Part shown: positions 31,363 through 39,287 of the stretch, one piece after another | Layout: each line of letters starts with the position of its first letter | Position numbering within the stretch: the first letter of the stretch is position 1 | From: Basilea psittacipulmonis DSM 24701 | GTDB lineage: Bacteria > Pseudomonadota > Gammaproteobacteria > Burkholderiales > Burkholderiaceae_B | Assembly: GCF_000743945.1 (NCBI RefSeq) | Contig: NZ_CP009238.1 | Coordinates: forward strand, 372,001-436,000 | DNA: 64,000 nucleotides | Reading direction: 5' to 3' | Position numbers and translations under genes: made by a program | Notes under the pieces: model-generated | Database searches by the model: none | What the model was told of the DNA's origin: nothing | Seen by the model: only the letters and a program-made list of their open reading frames with translations

Positions 31363-32142
31363 ATGAGCGACATTAATCGAGTGTGGGCAAATTGGACGAT
31401 AAAACAGGCGAGTTGTTTTACCACCAAAAGATATGGGCCTCAAGAATGCGTGCAGGAACCCGCCACAGAAAATGATTTTGCAGGGTTTAATATGGGCTGG
31501 CATTCAGGTGACCAGATAGAAAGAATTAGCAGCCATTACCAAAAACTCGAAGCAGAATTAGGTGTGCCAATATGTTTGGTCAAACAGGTGCATGGGCATC
31601 ATGTCTTTGATGTGGATAAGGAAAAAGGTCAGTTTACGTATGATTGGGCAACAAGGCCAGAAGCCGATGCCATGGTGACAACACGAAAAGACGTGGCATT
31701 GGGTATTTTGACAGCGGACTGTTTACCCATTGCATTGGCCAGCCAAGATTGTATCGGTATGGTGCATGCGGGCTGGCGTGGACTAGCGGCGGGAGTGCTG
31801 GAAAATACATTGGATTTGATGAAGCAAAAAAGTGCTGATACCTTAATTGATGCTTGGGTGGGGCCCGCTATTTCTCAATCTTGTTTTGAAGTGGGTGAGG
31901 ATGTTTACGATGCGTTTGTAAAAGAAAACCGCGAATATCACTTATATTTTAAAAAACATCCAGATGTGAAAGACAAGTTTTATGCTGATTTGGTAGGAAT
32001 AGCGAAACATAAAATATTGACACATGTATCAAGTCGCGTTTTTTTAAGTGATCTGTGTACCTATCAAGATCCTCAATTTTACTCATGGAGACGAGGTCAT
32101 CCGTGCGGACGTGAATTAACCGTCATTCGATTGGTGTCGTAG
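31363..32142 (+). CDS. pgeF: Peptidoglycan editing factor / laccase-domain protein PgeF (YfiH)
   Basis: 259 residues. Zn/Cu-site residues are visible as QVHGHHV, LTADCLPIAL and VHAGWRGLAAGVLE (His-Cys-His), with FEVGEDVYDAF and the C-terminal LSDLCTYQDPQFYSWRR. The family prevents misincorporation in peptidoglycan precursors and has purine nucleoside phosphorylase/deaminase activity. It pairs with rluD. The last 85 bp of the gene are the first copy of a 144-bp tandem triplication, so its C-terminal codons are repeated downstream outside the frame. Confidence 0.93.
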   Translation: MSDINRVWANWTIKQASCFTTKRYGPQECVQEPATENDFAGFNMGWHSGDQIERISSHYQKLEAELGVPICLVKQVHGHHVFDVDKEKGQFTYDWATRPEADAMVTTRKDVALGILTADCLPIALASQDCIGMVHAGWRGLAAGVLENTLDLMKQKSADTLIDAWVGPAISQSCFEVGEDVYDAFVKENREYHLYFKKHPDVKDKFYADLVGIAKHKILTHVSSRVFLSDLCTYQDPQFYSWRRGHPCGRELTVIRLVS

Positions 32143-32490
32143 ATACGTTCGCATCGTGTGGTGGGTGTTTATCGGTGCTTTGCATGATCTGGCATTGAAG
32201 ATACCTATCAAGATCCTCAATTTTACTCATGGAGACGAGGTCATCCGTGCGGGCTTGAATTAACCGTCATTCGATTGGTGTCGTAGATACGTTCGCATCG
32301 TGTGGGGGTGTGTTTATCGGTGCTTTGCATGATCTGGCATTGAAGATACCTATCAAGATCCTCAATTTTACTCATGGAGACGAGGCCATCCGTGCGGACG
32401 TGAATTAACCGTCATTCGATTGGTGTCGTAGATACGTTCGCATCGTGTGGTGGGTGTTTATCGGTGCTTTGCATGATTTGGCATTGAAGC
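32058..32490 (+). repeat. 144-145 bp tandem triplication that includes the 3' end of pgeF
   Basis: Copies at 32058-32201, 32202-32346 and 32347-32490, each starting TACCTATCAAGATCC. The first begins inside pgeF and includes its last 85 bases and stop. Copies 2 and 3 repeat those 85 bases as non-coding tail plus 59-60 bp of 3' flank, with only a few substitutions. Confidence 0.95.
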
Positions 32491-32965
32491 ATTGGTACGT
32501 TCAAAATAAGAAAAGATGGGAACAAGTTTTATTTTTTTATTTAAAAAGTGTTGTTTTATGTATAAAAAACAACAGGCGTTTATTTTTTACGTAACTGATT
32601 GAAGTATAAATGTATTTTATTGTTTTGATCGGGGGCGTTTTAAAATTCAAAGTAATAAATGGTATTTTTCTTGTTATTTAAAATAAATGCTTTTACACTT
32701 ACCCATAGAAGAAATTAAATTTTGAATATAGGTTGAATTCCCGATAAAAATTCTCGGTTTTTTGTGTGAATTCAATGGATTGTAAGTGTCTATATTTTTA
32801 TGTATGCACCCCAAAACTTGTATCATTTGACAATTCTTCATTAAGTAGATGTCAGGATAGGCATCCAAGAGGAGGGAGCACAGCAATATTACACATATTG
32901 GTTGTTCCTGTATAAGTGTATTAATTTGCTGTGATGTAAAAATCACGGACTCTGGAGTAGTAGTT
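32491..32965 (+). other. AT-rich gap before phaR
   Basis: 475 bp with no credible gene. GTTGTTTT (about 32550) and AAAACAAC (about 32567) can form a hairpin. TTGACA at 32827-32832 is a possible -35 without a good -10. GTGAT (32931) and ATCAC (32942) flank the region just before the phaR ribosome binding site and might be part of an autoregulatory site. Confidence 0.35.
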
Positions 32966-33523
32966 ATGAGTATGCGTGTTAGACACATTAAAAAATATCC
33001 TAATCGTCGTTTGTACGATCCTACGGTAAAGGGGTATGTAACTTTAGAAGATATTGGTAATACGATCGTAGGCGGGGAAGAAGTCAAGGTAGTTGACGCA
33101 AAAACTGGGGAAGATATTACTAAACACATTTTGTTGCAGATCGTCTTGGAGAAAGAGGCGAAAGCAGAAAATCCTGTGTTTAATTTGGGGGTGTTGAAGG
33201 ATATTATCAATACATACCATACAAGTTATCATGGCACGTTAAGTATTTATTTGGAAAAATGTTTTGCTGCATTTGCAGAATATCAGCGATACATTGCGGA
33301 ACAAGGACAGTATTTAAATGGTGAGAAAGAGAATTTTGAGCAGTTTCAAATTGCTTCGATGAATTCCGTGATGATTACTTTTTTAGATCACGCTAAAAAT
33401 CTTTATATGCAGATGCTTAGAGAAGTGAAGCAACAAGCTGAAACAGAAATTGGGGACGGCACTTATTCTCATCAACAATTAAACGGTAAGCAACGTAATG
33501 ATACCGCTTTACCGCTAGAATAA
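32966..33523 (+). CDS. phaR: Polyhydroxyalkanoate synthesis repressor
   Basis: 185 residues. The PHB/PHA accumulation regulator DNA-binding domain is clear: RHIKKYPNRRLYDPTVKGYVTLEDIG, followed by VVDAKTGEDITKHILLQIVLEKE. The C-terminal half is the acidic helical phasin-binding part. PhaR represses phasin genes and its own gene and leaves DNA when granules form. GGAG nine bases before ATG 32966 supports the start. No PHA synthase gene is in the window. Confidence 0.93.
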   Translation: MSMRVRHIKKYPNRRLYDPTVKGYVTLEDIGNTIVGGEEVKVVDAKTGEDITKHILLQIVLEKEAKAENPVFNLGVLKDIINTYHTSYHGTLSIYLEKCFAAFAEYQRYIAEQGQYLNGEKENFEQFQIASMNSVMITFLDHAKNLYMQMLREVKQQAETEIGDGTYSHQQLNGKQRNDTALPLE

Positions 33524-33540
33524 ATGCTTAGGTAAGTAAG

Positions 33541-33745
33541 GGATATAGGAGAAAGTAGAGGAAATCTACTTGAGGAGAGTAAAAAGTCCGTATCACTATT
33601 CATTTATTGCAGATGTGTAGAGAAATGAACGGACACGATCAGAAAGTTGATTCTGGCTTAGGGTCGTAAGACAACTAATCGCTTCATGTTAGTGAGTAAT
33701 TACCGTAGAGTAACAAAAAGAACACTAACATGAGGCGTTTCTTTT
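33541..33745 (+). ncRNA. Candidate structured small RNA ending in a long terminator hairpin
   Basis: Four hairpins follow one another. H1: AAGTAGA/TCTACTT with loop GGAAA (33553-33571). H2: GTCCGT/ACGGAC enclosing TCATTT/AAATGA (33586-33634). H3: ACGA/TCGT enclosing CAGAA/TTCTG (33635-33667). H4: 15 pairs, 33680-33694 with 33723-33737, one wobble, then TTTCTTTT. GGA motifs recur at the 5' end, one in the H1 loop, as in CsrA-binding RNAs. It matches no tmRNA, RNase P or 6S pattern I know. It could instead be the 3' UTR and terminator of phaR. Confidence 0.45.
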
Positions 33746-33784
33746 GGTGTTGTTTAAAAGAGATAATTGCTCAAAGGCGAAAAA

Positions 33785-33980
33785 CGTTACTGAAGCGTTA
33801 AACAACATCGATCATCACGGTGTGGACGGTGTTATCAAACAAATAAGATTGCCAGTGATGATGATCGAATCGTTTTACTGAAGCGTTAAACAACGTCGAT
33901 CATCACGGTATGGACGGTGTTATCAAAGAGATAAGATTGTCAGTGATGATGATCGAATCGTTTTACTGATGGGTTAAACA
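33785..33980 (-). repeat. 88-bp tandem repeat that includes the 3' end of the small peptide gene
   Basis: TTACTGA recurs at 33787, 33875 and 33963, exactly 88 bp apart. Each unit has a CGATCATCAC...GTGATGATGATCG inverted repeat able to form a hairpin. The 33963 copy is the 3' end of the peptide coding sequence (minus strand), so the unit carries about 20 bp of its tail. Confidence 0.85.
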
Positions 33981-34082
33981 GCTCAATACAATCAAGCAAA
34001 CAGGTAAAGACGCAAATAATGACAATACAGCCAAAAAGTCGCTAAGGTCAAAGTTCTTAAACATTTCACGGATCTCAGACAT
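33963..34082 (-). CDS. Small hydrophobic membrane peptide with LexA-like boxes (TisB-like by context)
   Basis: 39 residues (40 if read from ATG 34085). Starts MSEIREMFKNFDLSDF, continues through one predicted transmembrane helix rich in Leu, Val, Ala and Ser with two cysteines, and ends SCLTHQ. GAGG lies six bases before ATG 34082. Upstream, the AT-rich promoter region holds three CTGT-N8-A(C/T)AG boxes. I know no named family; the size, single helix and SOS-like promoter resemble type I toxins such as TisB, but there is no sequence similarity I can claim. That its 3' end is duplicated in tandem, as for pgeF and the efflux gene, supports a real gene. Confidence 0.6.
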   Translation of the reverse strand: MSEIREMFKNFDLSDFLAVLSLFASLPVCLIVLSCLTHQ

Positions 34083-34132
34083 CATATACCTCATTTATAA
34101 ACAGTAAAAAATGTGTTTTTGTATATTTAATA

Positions 34133-34189
34133 CTGTACATTAAAACAGCTGTATAAATCAATAGTATTTTGTACTGTACAAAAAAATAG
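34133..34189 (-). promoter_or_regulatory. Three tandem LexA-like boxes upstream of the small peptide gene
   Basis: CTGTACATTAAAACAG (34133-34148) fits CTGT-N8-ACAG exactly. CTGTATAAATCAATAG (34149-34164, directly adjacent) and CTGTACAAAAAAATAG (34174-34189) each have one mismatch in the right arm. Minus-strand promoter elements such as TTGATT and TACAGT fall inside the boxes, so a bound repressor would block transcription of the peptide. Confidence 0.6.
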
Positions 34190-34244
34190 TGTCTTTTTTG
34201 ATACAGTTAAAAATAAACAAAGCGACAGGGGTCATAAAATTTTC

Positions 34245-34273
34245 TTGATTTTTAAGGGTTTTTTGTTTAAAAT
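34245..34273 (+). promoter_or_regulatory. Sigma-70 promoter of rplS
   Basis: TTGATT (34245-34250), 17-bp spacer, TAAAAT (34268-34273). Predicted start near 34280, about 100 bp before the rplS ATG. It gives rplS its own transcript. Confidence 0.7.
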
Positions 34274-34289
34274 TTAGCGTTTTATCCTC

Positions 34290-34360
34290 TGGCAGCTTTC
34301 TAGGAAGTTCCTAGGTGCTTTTATATCGGGTTATAAAAGTGACTATTGTTATCGGCTGCG
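34290..34360 (+). promoter_or_regulatory. Structured leader of rplS, possible L19 autoregulatory RNA
   Basis: GCAGC (34292-34296) can pair with GCTGC (34355-34359), enclosing two hairpins: CTAGG/CCTAG with loop AAGTT (34300-34314) and CTTTTATA/TATAAAAG with loop TCGGGT (34318-34339). This makes a three-way junction upstream of AAGGAG. L19 leaders are known in Firmicutes and Flavobacteria; whether this is one is inference. Confidence 0.45.
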
Positions 34361-34381
34361 AATGATAAAGGAGTATATAAA

Positions 34382-34759
34382 ATGAATTTAATTGCTCAAC
34401 TTGAAAAAGAAGAGATCGAACGTTTAACAGGTGGTAAGCCTGTAGTGGACTTTGCTCCAGGTGATACAGTTGTTGTAAACGTAAACGTAGTAGAGGGTAA
34501 CCGCAAACGTGCTCAGGCTTATGAGGGTGTGGTTATTGCGAAGCGTAATCGTGGTTTAAACTCTTCTTTCATCGTTCGTAAAATTTCATCAGGCGAAGCG
34601 GTAGAACGTACATTCCAATTGTACTCACCTACTATTGCTTCTATTGAAGTAAAACGTCGTGGTGATGTACGTCGTGCTAAGTTGTACTACTTACGCAATC
34701 GTTCTGGTAAGTCTGCACGTATTAAAGAAAAATTGGTACGTAAAACGACAGCAGAATAA
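34382..34759 (+). CDS. rplS: 50S ribosomal protein L19
   Basis: 125 residues. Hallmarks are [89 protein letters not shown] lies seven bases before ATG 34382; the frame extends upstream to 34346 but without support. It is usually the last gene of rpsP-rimM-trmD-rplS; here it is alone behind its own promoter and leader and is followed by a terminator, so the operon has been split. Confidence 0.97.
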   Translation: MNLIAQLEKEEIERLTGGKPVVDFAPGDTVVVNVNVVEGNRKRAQAYEGVVIAKRNRGLNSSFIVRKISSGEAVERTFQLYSPTIASIEVKRRGDVRRAKLYYLRNRSGKSARIKEKLVRKTTAE

Positions 34760-34763
34760 AGAA

Positions 34764-34793
34764 AATGGCATGGTATTTACCATGCCATATTTA
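34764..34793 (+). terminator. Intrinsic terminator after rplS
   Basis: ATGGCATGGTA (34765-34775) pairs with TACCATGCCAT (34778-34788), then ATTTATAT. Confidence 0.8.
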
Positions 34794-34872
34794 TATATCC
34801 TTTCTTATTTCTTCATCGAACCCCAGAATCTCTCTTTTTTTCTCTCCTTAAACCTCACATCTCCGCATTTAT

Positions 34873-36648
34873 CTTAAATTCCCGCTTTTTTATACCTCAC
34901 AACAATCCCACCAACTAAAGTTGGTGGGATTGCTTTTTATAAAGTAATATTTAACGCTGTTAAAATATTTTTCTGCATTTTGGTTAGTGGAGCGGTGGTC
35001 GATCTCAGTTTTCCTTTATAGGTGTTAATCTTTTTCAGCTCCTTAATACTTCTTTTCAATCCTATATTTTTAGTTAATTCATGACTCGATAAGCAATGAA
35101 TCATGTGCATTCTAAGGATTAATGCAATAAACCCTATAAATAACTTACCTTCCACTCTATCGCCTGAGTGAACACGTAATCGACTAAAGTCTAGACCATT
35201 TTTTAAATTATCAAACGCTTTTTCGATAAGCCCCTTTTTTCGATACACGTGTAATGCCGTTTCCGCATCCAATGATGGATGATTGGTAATGAGAACAATA
35301 AATCCTAATCGACTTATCGCTAGATCAATGGCTTCATTATTGGGCTCATACGCCAGATCGAGGTCTTTAGACTGTGTGACGTTAAATAATGCCGTCAACC
35401 CTGGTCTAACGAGTTTCTTGGTTTTTTGTAGTAGCTTTAATTCCTGTTCCTTTCTATCTAGGTCGTTATAAAAACTAACCAGTTGCTGATTGAATAAATC
35501 CTGATCCTTAATCACATGAGCTTTTAACTTTAACCCTTGAAGCGTGATATCAAGCGTTTTCGCTCTTTTTTGTGGGTTACTGAGTCTATCGACGTGCTTA
35601 AAACCTATGGCGTTACACTTATCGATTAAATCATCATACGTTTTTAAATTCGACGGTAAAAGTGTCAGAAACTCAATGCCTCTACGTTCAAGATCTTTAA
35701 ATGTCTCGCTTCGATGAAACCCTTGATCCATCACCAAACTGATTTTTTTATCAATAGTATCCTGCATCATTTCAATCGCATAAGGCAGGTAGGTTTTATC
35801 ATTCAGACTGCCTGAATACCAATCATACAGTAATGGTAAATGAACATTACGATCTAATAAAACAGAGAGATTAATCTGCCTTAACAGCTCCTTATCTCGG
35901 TTATACCCCAGTTCTAGCTCATCAATATTCTCACTGTAAGATGAAATGCTGGTCACATCATAAGCGTAAAACGCTGAATTAAAGCATTTAGAGTTTGACC
36001 ACTTGTTTTTAAACTCCTCAATGTCGACAGGCATAATACCTTCAAAAAATTCACTTAACCTTTGTGAATTTTTTTGAAATCTCTCAGGTATTCTATGGTC
36101 TTGTGCCCAGTCCTTAAACCCCTCCATAACATTGCCTTCAGGCACCATATAACCAGCCAGATGACTAATTAATTCGCCCTCGTCTCCAAATATATTTAAA
36201 AGAATATCGCTAATCCCAAGTTGACGAAAAATGTTCATATAACAACTCACATATCCCGTCGAATACTCGTTAGATAGTTTGTGTGTCTTAGGCATTGGCT
36301 TATCAAAAATAACAAAATAATTTTTATTGGGAATGAGAAACCCTGTTTCCTCATCTAACTTCCCAATCAACGTGTCATTCGTTCTTTTAACTTTTTTATT
36401 CTCATCTCGATAACACTTTCCTCGTTTATAGAGGTATATGCCACTTTTCGTTTTTTGCTTTCTTAAACCAACATCAGGTAATGGGTACAGTTGCTTAATC
36501 ATCTTTATTCTGTATGGTAGATATTGAAGTTACAATTTATTATATATTGTACCATACTAAATAAAATAAATAAAAGATTTTTTGTTAATATTCATAACAA
36601 AAAATCTTTTTGATACTGAAGTATGGTATAGAATTACGGGAATTTAAG
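34873..36648 (-). mobile_element. Complete IS1634-like insertion sequence, 1776 bp
   Basis: Terminal inverted repeats CTTAAATTCCCG at 34873-34884 and its complement at 36637-36648 match perfectly; TATACC is also conserved six bases further in. ATTTAT flanks both ends (34867-34872 and 36649-36654) as a 6-bp target duplication. The undisturbed target can be read in the neighbouring repeat copy around 36873-36885. Inside, a single transposase fills the element. A 13-bp hairpin with a T tract at 34903-34937 points out of the flank and would stop transcription entering the IS from the rplS side. Confidence 0.9.
34937..36502 (-). CDS. IS1634 family DDE transposase
   Basis: 521 residues, intact. 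Catalytic residues by pattern: D182 in YDVTSIS, D259 in SLVMDQGFHRS and E427 in YRKKGLIEKAFDNLKN, i.e. the Y-2-R-3-E type seen in IS4-superfamily transposases. The N-terminal SGIYLYKRGKCYRDENKKVKRTN resembles IS1634/IS1549 members. It lies between perfect inverted repeats with a target duplication, so the element is probably recent and active or recently active. Confidence 0.87.
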   Translation of the reverse strand: MIKQLYPLPDVGLRKQKTKSGIYLYKRGKCYRDENKKVKRTNDTLIGKLDEETGFLIPNKNYFVIFDKPMPKTHKLSNEYSTGYVSCYMNIFRQLGISDILLNIFGDEGELISHLAGYMVPEGNVMEGFKDWAQDHRIPERFQKNSQRLSEFFEGIMPVDIEEFKNKWSNSKCFNSAFYAYDVTSISSYSENIDELELGYNRDKELLRQINLSVLLDRNVHLPLLYDWYSGSLNDKTYLPYAIEMMQDTIDKKISLVMDQGFHRSETFKDLERRGIEFLTLLPSNLKTYDDLIDKCNAIGFKHVDRLSNPQKRAKTLDITLQGLKLKAHVIKDQDLFNQQLVSFYNDLDRKEQELKLLQKTKKLVRPGLTALFNVTQSKDLDLAYEPNNEAIDLAISRLGFIVLITNHPSLDAETALHVYRKKGLIEKAFDNLKNGLDFSRLRVHSGDRVEGKLFIGFIALILRMHMIHCLSSHELTKNIGLKRSIKELKKINTYKGKLRSTTAPLTKMQKNILTALNITL

Positions 36649-36654
36649 ATTTAT

Positions 36655-36948
36655 CTTAATGATGTTTGAATACACAGTCTGTATGCGTTTCCCAATCGAT
36701 TGCAACGCTGGTGTGAACGATATGAACTCTTATTTCTCCACCTCAACCTCACATCTCCGCCTTTATCTTAATGATATTTGAATACACAGTCTGTATGCGT
36801 TTCCCAATCGATCGCAACGCTGGTGTGAACGATATGAACTCTTATTTTTCCCCCTCAACCTCACATCTGCGCATTTATCTTAATGATGTTTGAATACACA
36901 GTCTGTATGCGTTTCCCAATCGATTGCAACGCTGGTGTGAACGATATG
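36655..36948 (-). repeat. 111-113 bp tandem repeat that includes the 3' end of the cation efflux gene
   Basis: CTTAATGAT recurs at 36655, 36768 and 36879. The third copy is the gene's own last 22 codons plus stop (36880-36948, minus strand); the first two are downstream copies with near-identical sequence, followed by a shared TGAACTCTTATTT spacer. A further partial copy lies left of the IS (about 34850-34872), so the IS landed inside the array. Confidence 0.92.
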
Positions 36949-37791
36949 GAATTCATGTTCGAGATAGGCTTCTATTTGATGGCATAATTCAGGTAAATGT
37001 TCGTACGCTTTGGGTTTTACATGGATAACGGCGATGTTTTTTCCTGATGTAATACTCCAGATATGAATATGGGAGATGTGCTGAAGATTATCAATTTTTT
37101 CTAAAAGTTGGGCTTTGACTTCGTCGATATTAAGGTCTTGAGGACTAGCTTCTAACAAGATATGTAAGGTGCTTTTTAATAAGCTATAAGCACTTTTTAG
37201 AATCAAAAGTGCCACAAAAATGGACAAAATTGGATCGATGTAGGTCCATCCCGTAAATTGAATAACGATGGCCGCGATCACCGCCGCCACTGAACCTAAA
37301 AGATCGCCAATAACGTGTAAAATCGCCCCTTTGATATTGATCTGATCGGTATCTCGTTTGTGCAAGAACCATAATACAAAGATGTTAACCATCATACCCG
37401 TGACAGCAATAATCATCATGGTGTGAGTCATGATGTCTTTGGGTGCATAAAAACGCAAAATGGCCTCATAAATAATCCAAATCACGATACCAATTAATGT
37501 CAAGGCATTGAGTAAGGCACTAATTACTTCGATTCGCATATACCCAAAGCTATGAGAGGAATTGGCGGGTTGGTTGGCTATTTTGATAGCAAAATAAGCG
37601 ATTCCCAAGGCAAGTGCATCGGTTAACATATGACCTGCATCGGCTAATAAGGCCAATGAACCAGCGATCATACCGCCTAAAAACTCTACCACCATAAATC
37701 CTAAAATAATAAAAAAGGCGATTAAAAGATGCTTGGCATCGCTGTTATGGTGGTGTGAATGATGGTGATGTTCGTGATGATTGTGTTGCAT
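36880..37791 (-). CDS. Cation diffusion facilitator, zinc/cobalt/cadmium efflux (CzcD/ZitB-like)
   Basis: 303 residues. The N-terminus is a His-rich metal-binding tail (HNHHEHHHHSHHHNS). Six transmembrane helices follow, with the metal-site motifs ADAGHMLTDAL in helix 2 and HVIGDLLGS in helix 5. The C-terminal cytoplasmic domain (about 210-303) has HISHIHIWSI and HIVHTSVAIDWE. CDF proteins export Zn2+ and related ions in exchange for protons. Substrate is probably zinc, by the ZitB-like pattern. The 3' end of the gene is copied twice downstream. Confidence 0.92.
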   Translation of the reverse strand: MQHNHHEHHHHSHHHNSDAKHLLIAFFIILGFMVVEFLGGMIAGSLALLADAGHMLTDALALGIAYFAIKIANQPANSSHSFGYMRIEVISALLNALTLIGIVIWIIYEAILRFYAPKDIMTHTMMIIAVTGMMVNIFVLWFLHKRDTDQINIKGAILHVIGDLLGSVAAVIAAIVIQFTGWTYIDPILSIFVALLILKSAYSLLKSTLHILLEASPQDLNIDEVKAQLLEKIDNLQHISHIHIWSITSGKNIAVIHVKPKAYEHLPELCHQIEAYLEHEFHIVHTSVAIDWETHTDCVFKHH

Positions 37792-37958
37792 AGGAATGAT
37801 TAAAAAATAAGCACTATTAAGATTTTAATATAAAGTATAAAGTGCTGCCAAACTGAGCATGAAAAAAAGATAAAAAACTGTTCAATGGATGAATTTATCA
37901 TTGCAATTTTTGCTTCATGGTGCTATGTTAGGTAAATGTTTCTTGAATCTTAGGAGAT

Positions 37959-38996
37959 ATGATGAAAAAGTTTGGATTGATGGCACTGGGAGCGATGTTC
38001 ACGGTGGTATCTGGATTGGGAGCAACCGCTCAGGCAGGTACATTAGATAATGTTAAGAAACGTGGCGAAGTGGTGTGTGGCACAACGACTGGATTTGCTG
38101 GGTTTTCTGGACCTAATTCCAAAGGTGAATGGACAGGTTTAGATATTGATTTATGTAAAGCTATTGCCGCGGCAACATTAGGTGATGCGAATAAATTTAA
38201 AGTGGTACCATTGAATTCGCAACAACGTTTCACAGCCTTACAATCAGGTGAAGTTGACGTGTTGACACGTAACACCACGGTGACCCAACAACGTGACACA
38301 GGCTTAGGTATTATGTCTGCGGGCATTAATTTCTATGATGGTCAAGGCTTTTTGATTGAAAAGAAATTCAAAGAAGAAAACGATATTCATAGTGCTAAAG
38401 ACCTAAGTGGTGCAAAAGTTTGTATGCAAAACGGAACGTCTGATGAAAGCAATATGTCGGACTGGGCTAGGGCGAATAACGTGAAATATACGCCTGTTGT
38501 ATTTGATCAGTTTAGCGATGTTGTTGCAGCATTTGCAAACGGACGATGTGACGTGTTTACAACGGATGCCTCAGGATTAGCGTCTATTCGAGTTTCTCGT
38601 ATGGCCGATCCATCGATGTATGAGTTGTTGCCTGAAGTGATTTCAAAAGGCCCTTTAGGCCCCTTCGTTCGTCAAGGTGATGATGAGTGGTATAACGTAG
38701 TGAAATGGACGTTACAAGCGATGATTAACGCTGAAGAATTGGGATTGACCAGTGAAAATGTGGACACTCAGTTAAATAGTGCTAATCCTGCTATTAAACG
38801 TTTTCTTGGCGTAACACCTGGATTGGGTAAGAACCTTAACCTAGACGAAAAATGGGCTTATCACATCATTAAACAAGTAGGAAATTATGGTGAAAGTTTT
38901 GACCGTAATGTCGGCAAGAATAGTCCGCTAGGGTTAGAACGTGGACAGAATGCCTTGTATAACAAAGGTGGTTTGATGTACGGATTGCCATTCTAA
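37959..38996 (+). CDS. Periplasmic general amino-acid-binding protein (AapJ/BztA-like)
   Basis: 345 residues with signal peptide MMKKFGLMALGAMFTVVSGLGATAQA. Solute-binding family 3 pattern: LDNVKKRGEVVCGTTTGFAGFS, WTGLDIDLCKAIAAATLGD, VPLNSQQRFTALQSGEVDVLTRNTT, GAKVCMQNGTSDESNMSDW and GRCDVFTTDASGLAS. It resembles AapJ/BztA of the broad-specificity L-amino acid ABC system. No permease or ATPase gene adjoins it, so it is an orphan binding protein or its partners lie elsewhere. AGGAGA precedes the ATG. Confidence 0.88.
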   Translation: MMKKFGLMALGAMFTVVSGLGATAQAGTLDNVKKRGEVVCGTTTGFAGFSGPNSKGEWTGLDIDLCKAIAAATLGDANKFKVVPLNSQQRFTALQSGEVDVLTRNTTVTQQRDTGLGIMSAGINFYDGQGFLIEKKFKEENDIHSAKDLSGAKVCMQNGTSDESNMSDWARANNVKYTPVVFDQFSDVVAAFANGRCDVFTTDASGLASIRVSRMADPSMYELLPEVISKGPLGPFVRQGDDEWYNVVKWTLQAMINAEELGLTSENVDTQLNSANPAIKRFLGVTPGLGKNLNLDEKWAYHIIKQVGNYGESFDRNVGKNSPLGLERGQNALYNKGGLMYGLPF

Positions 38997-39021
38997 GCAT
39001 TCTTTTTTCGACTTCATCACG

Positions 39022-39059
39022 CTCCCGTTATCTGTATAAACAGAGCGGGAGTTTTTTTC
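39022..39059 (+). terminator. Intrinsic terminator after the amino-acid-binding protein gene
   Basis: CTCCCG (39022-39027) pairs with CGGGAG (39046-39051), with an inner CTGT/ACAG, then seven T. Confidence 0.88.
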
Positions 39060-39287
39060 TAACGCAAACCCATAAAAGAAGCGATGATGGGGATGTGGTA
39101 TGAAAAAAGGCTGTTTTAAAAAAACAAATATTCTGAATAAAATCATGATAGGGTGAAGTTGAAAAAACCGTTATACAGTGGTGAAAGCAGGGGTGTTTTG
39201 ATCTTAAAAGTGAACGTGTGACAGAACTGCGTTAAAATAAGCCCTTAAATTTTTGAACAAATCTTTATCAATATTGGTTGAAAGTAT

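Noticed and set aside
32674-33210. 178-codon minus-strand frame overlapping phaR
   Set aside because: It is antisense to the clear phaR domain and has no family features.
33541-33600. GAGGAAA...AGTCCG resembling the 5' part of RNase P RNA
   Set aside because: The order is wrong and the other conserved RNase P blocks are absent in the 200 bp that follow.
33640-33670. TTGATTCTGG-like start of a tmRNA
   Set aside because: No tag-peptide frame and no tRNA-like 3' half follow; similarity is accidental.
39030-39045. CTGT...ACAG inside the 39 kb terminator as a LexA box
   Set aside because: Spacing is four bases, not eight, and it is the inner stem of a terminator.
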